Part shown: piece by piece, positions 6,353-8,544 of the stretch
Layout of the letters: every line of letters begins with the position of its first letter
Numbering within the stretch: the first letter of the stretch is position 1
Program-made: the position numbers and the translations under genes
The notes under the pieces: generated by a model
Told to the model about the DNA's origin: nothing
Database searches by the model: none
The model's input: only the letters and a program-made list of their open reading frames with translations
NCBI GenBank assembly: GCA_035263705.1
Contig: DATFRA010000255.1
Coordinates: 1-8,544 of the forward strand
From: DASZHJ01 sp035263705
Lineage (GTDB): Bacteria > Pseudomonadota > Alphaproteobacteria > ATCC43930 > CGMCC-115725
DNA length: 8,544 nucleotides
Direction: 5' to 3'

Positions 6353-6506
6353 GCAGCGCGTGAACCCATAAACGCGCCCCGACCGCGAGGCAAGGATTCA
6401 ATCGGCCAGAACGCTTCAGCGGTGAGCCCCGAGAGGGCGATCGCTTCCGATCTTGGCATGAATGCCTTTTTTCGCCGACCGGATCTTCATGAGTTGTTTA
6501 CCGAAC

Positions 6507-6551
6507 AGCGGCGAAACTCCGCGGAGTCCCTATTCGCAGATTTTCGCCGCT
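6507..6551. repeat. Nested inverted repeats in the divergent intergenic region
   Basis: AGCGGCGAAA at 6507-6516 is perfectly complementary to TTTCGCCGCT at 6542-6551, with a 25-base loop. Inside the loop lies the perfect palindrome ACTCCGCGGAGT at 6516-6527, sharing one base with the left arm. A further direct copy of TTTTCGCCG is at 6469-6477. The pattern fits an operator or a cruciform/stem-loop; which protein, if any, binds it is unknown. Confidence 0.6.
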
Positions 6552-6622
6552 TTCACTGACGGCTCCATGCGTCGACCAGCAGTCACACAGAAGCCGCGCG
6601 GCCCTGATGGAACTCGTGACAG

Positions 6623-7339
6623 ATGCCTTCATCCGTGCCGAAGATCATGATGTGCGCTCTGGTGCCGGTCGTGGCGGGCCTTTGCGGCTGCGCGCTCCCG
6701 CCTGCCCTGACCGTCATCTCGCTCGCAACCAACGCCGTGAGCTACGCGGCGACGGGCAAAAGCGTGAGTGATCACGGCATCTCGGCGATCGTTGGGGAGG
6801 ATTGCGCTTTATGGCGTGTCGTCGCTGACCGGAAGATCTGTACGCCTGACTCGGCGGCGGTCGCGGACCGGGCATCGGGTGGTGCCGAAGCGCAGCCGGC
6901 CAAAGCGCCCGCCCTTGCCGACGGTGGAACAGGCGAAAAGGCCGCCGAGCCCGCTCGAATGGTGGCGGCGCCAAAAGCCGGGCGCTTCCTGGTGCTTGGA
7001 GCCTTCATCAATCAAACCAATGCACAGCGCTTTGCCGCTTCAGTCGACGGCGTGGAGACTGCGATCATCCCCGTCAGTTTGTATGAGACCACTTTCTACC
7101 GCGTCGTTGCGGGTCCCCTCGACGACATGGGTGTAAGGGTTATCCGAGAGCGCATGGCGCTCATGGCTGCCGTGCCGCCCTGGGAGATTGCCGAGCCCCG
7201 CTCAAAGTCAGATACCGCAGCAAACTCGGTTGCAACACCGGCAACCCCGACCGCTCGCCTGCCCACGAGCCTGAATGTCATTGCCGCGACGCTGCCCAGT
7301 CCCCCACCAAACGCGGCAGCCATCCGGTCGCGGGACTAG
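6623..7339 (+). CDS. Putative lipoprotein with SPOR-like domain
   Basis: A 238-residue exported protein. The N-terminus has a hydrophobic stretch (about 8-22) ending in LCGC at 20-23, a plausible lipobox with Cys23 as the lipidated residue. Next comes GKSVSDHGISAIVGEDCALWRVVADRKIC (about 45-73) with Cys61 and Cys73, a pattern I associate with small alphaproteobacterial envelope proteins. An Ala/Pro/Gly/Lys-rich linker (about 77-119) leads to RFLVLGAFINQTNAQRFAAS...YRVVAGPLDDMGVRVIRERM at 121-178, which has the outline of a SPOR peptidoglycan-binding domain. The last 50 residues are Pro/Thr/Ala-rich and look disordered. ATG codons at 6647 and 6650 are alternative starts that keep the signal peptide. 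Likely location is the periplasmic face of the envelope; the role is unknown, perhaps cell-wall related. Confidence 0.75.
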   Translation: MPSSVPKIMMCALVPVVAGLCGCALPPALTVISLATNAVSYAATGKSVSDHGISAIVGEDCALWRVVADRKICTPDSAAVADRASGGAEAQPAKAPALADGGTGEKAAEPARMVAAPKAGRFLVLGAFINQTNAQRFAASVDGVETAIIPVSLYETTFYRVVAGPLDDMGVRVIRERMALMAAVPPWEIAEPRSKSDTAANSVATPATPTARLPTSLNVIAATLPSPPPNAAAIRSRD

Positions 7340-7396
7340 GTGGGCGGACGCCATGTGAGGGCTGTCCCCGTCCCGCAGCGGTAGCCGCTCGATCAC

Positions 7397-8430
<1,034 letters not shown>

Positions 8431-8434
<4 letters not shown>

Positions 8435-8544
8435 GCCGCGACCACCCGGTCGGACTCGAAACACGCGACGACGTGACCCGTCCCCTTCGTCTCGAGCACC
8501 GGCGCCTCGCGCCGGCAGCGGTCCGTCACGAACGGGCAGCGCGG
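8431..8544 (-). CDS. dppD: C-terminal end of a DppD/OppD-type ATP-binding protein (cut off by window)
   Basis: Reading the minus strand from 8544 gives 37 residues before the TGA at 8433-8431: PRCPFVTDRCRREAP, then VLETKGTGHVVACFESD and a short RVVAA end. This is the cysteine-rich tail typical of oligopeptide/dipeptide transporter ATPases (PRCP...C...GHxVAC). Three cysteines of the usual set are visible. Its stop overlaps the dppF-type start as ATGA, the usual dppD-dppF arrangement. The catalytic domain is outside the window, so only family and orientation can be stated. Confidence 0.85.

Larger units (their letters stand above)
6343..6622. promoter_or_regulatory. Divergent intergenic region, presumed to hold promoters for the aldolase-bluB operon and the SPOR lipoprotein gene
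   Basis: This 280-base gap separates two divergently oriented genes, so it should contain a promoter for each. It is less GC-rich than the genes around it between about 6465 and 6560. I see no convincing -35/-10 pair on either strand. It contains a perfect 12-base palindrome (6516-6527) and a 10-base inverted repeat (6507-6516 with 6542-6551). The half-site TTTCGCCG also occurs three times. No RNA gene or conserved small protein is recognisable. Confidence 0.5.

Noticed and set aside
6343..6459. Longer start for the aldolase-like protein at 6459
   Set aside because: The added 39 residues do not resemble the family N-terminus, and the ATG at 6342 has AGGAG at ideal spacing.
6455..6472. Terminator-like GGCA-TGAA-TGCC stem followed by six T on the + strand
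   Set aside because: The stem is only 4-5 bp, and no + strand gene ends within almost 2 kb upstream, so there is nothing obvious to terminate.
6458..6559. A 33-codon + strand small frame (MNAFFRRPDL...) in the intergenic region
   Set aside because: There is no ribosome site before the ATG and no recognisable motif, and the frame coincides with the inverted repeats. A leader peptide cannot be excluded but is not supported.
7377..7389. AGCGG-TAG-CCGCT hairpin between the convergent SPOR and dppF genes
   Set aside because: The stem is 5 bp with a 3-base loop and no T-run on either strand. This is too weak to call a terminator.
8435..8464. Longer start for the DppF-type protein at 8464
   Set aside because: The added MFRVRPGGRG overlaps the DppD-type tail, and the ATGA overlap at 8431-8434 is the normal dppD-dppF junction.

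Overview
The window is very GC-rich DNA with G/C-dominated third codon positions. It is densely packed with genes that often overlap by four bases. Gene content points to an alphaproteobacterium: two amino-acid/peptide ABC transporter cassettes, a BluB-type flavin-destructase, and a small lipoprotein with a GKSVSDH...DC...C motif and a SPOR-like domain. A Rhodospirillales-like lineage is my guess; this is inferred from composition and family habits, not from a marker gene.

Layout, left to right. (1) Bases 1-3236, + strand: the distal part of a branched-chain amino acid type (Liv/HAAT) ABC importer operon. It holds the C-terminal end of a LivH permease, a single gene fusing the LivM permease to the LivG ATPase, the LivF ATPase, and a Rid-family (YjgF/UK114) protein. 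All three junctions are ATGA stop/start overlaps, so the four genes look translationally coupled. The periplasmic binding protein is not in the window, so the transported substrate cannot be read here. (2) Bases 3264-4550, + strand: a polytopic MgtC/SapB-DUF4010 membrane protein of unknown function, starting 27 bases after the Rid gene. (3) Bases 4555-6342, - strand: a PLP enzyme of the D-threonine aldolase/DSD1 family followed 12 bases later by bluB. The bluB stop lies only 4 bases from the stop of the convergent MgtC-like gene. (4) Bases 6343-6622: a 280-base divergent intergenic region with several inverted repeats. (5) Bases 6623-7339, + strand: a putative lipoprotein with a SPOR-like domain. 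(6) Bases 7397-8544, - strand: the ATPase end of a dipeptide/oligopeptide (Dpp/Opp) importer operon, with a complete DppF-type ATPase and the last 37 codons of a DppD-type ATPase, again overlapping by ATGA.

How it fits together: most of the window serves amino-acid and peptide uptake and handling. The Liv-type importer is coupled to a Rid protein that lacks the arginine needed for classical imine deamination. The neighbouring PLP enzyme probably cleaves or dehydrates beta-hydroxy-D-amino acids. A functional link between these two units is only inferred from proximity. The most unusual observations are the strongly degenerate ABC signature in the LivG half of the fusion (suggesting one catalytic and one degenerate ATP site in the LivG/LivF pair), the Arg-less Rid protein locked to the importer, and the nested palindromes in the divergent intergenic region. 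I found no clearly new multi-gene system, CRISPR array, mobile element or RNA gene.
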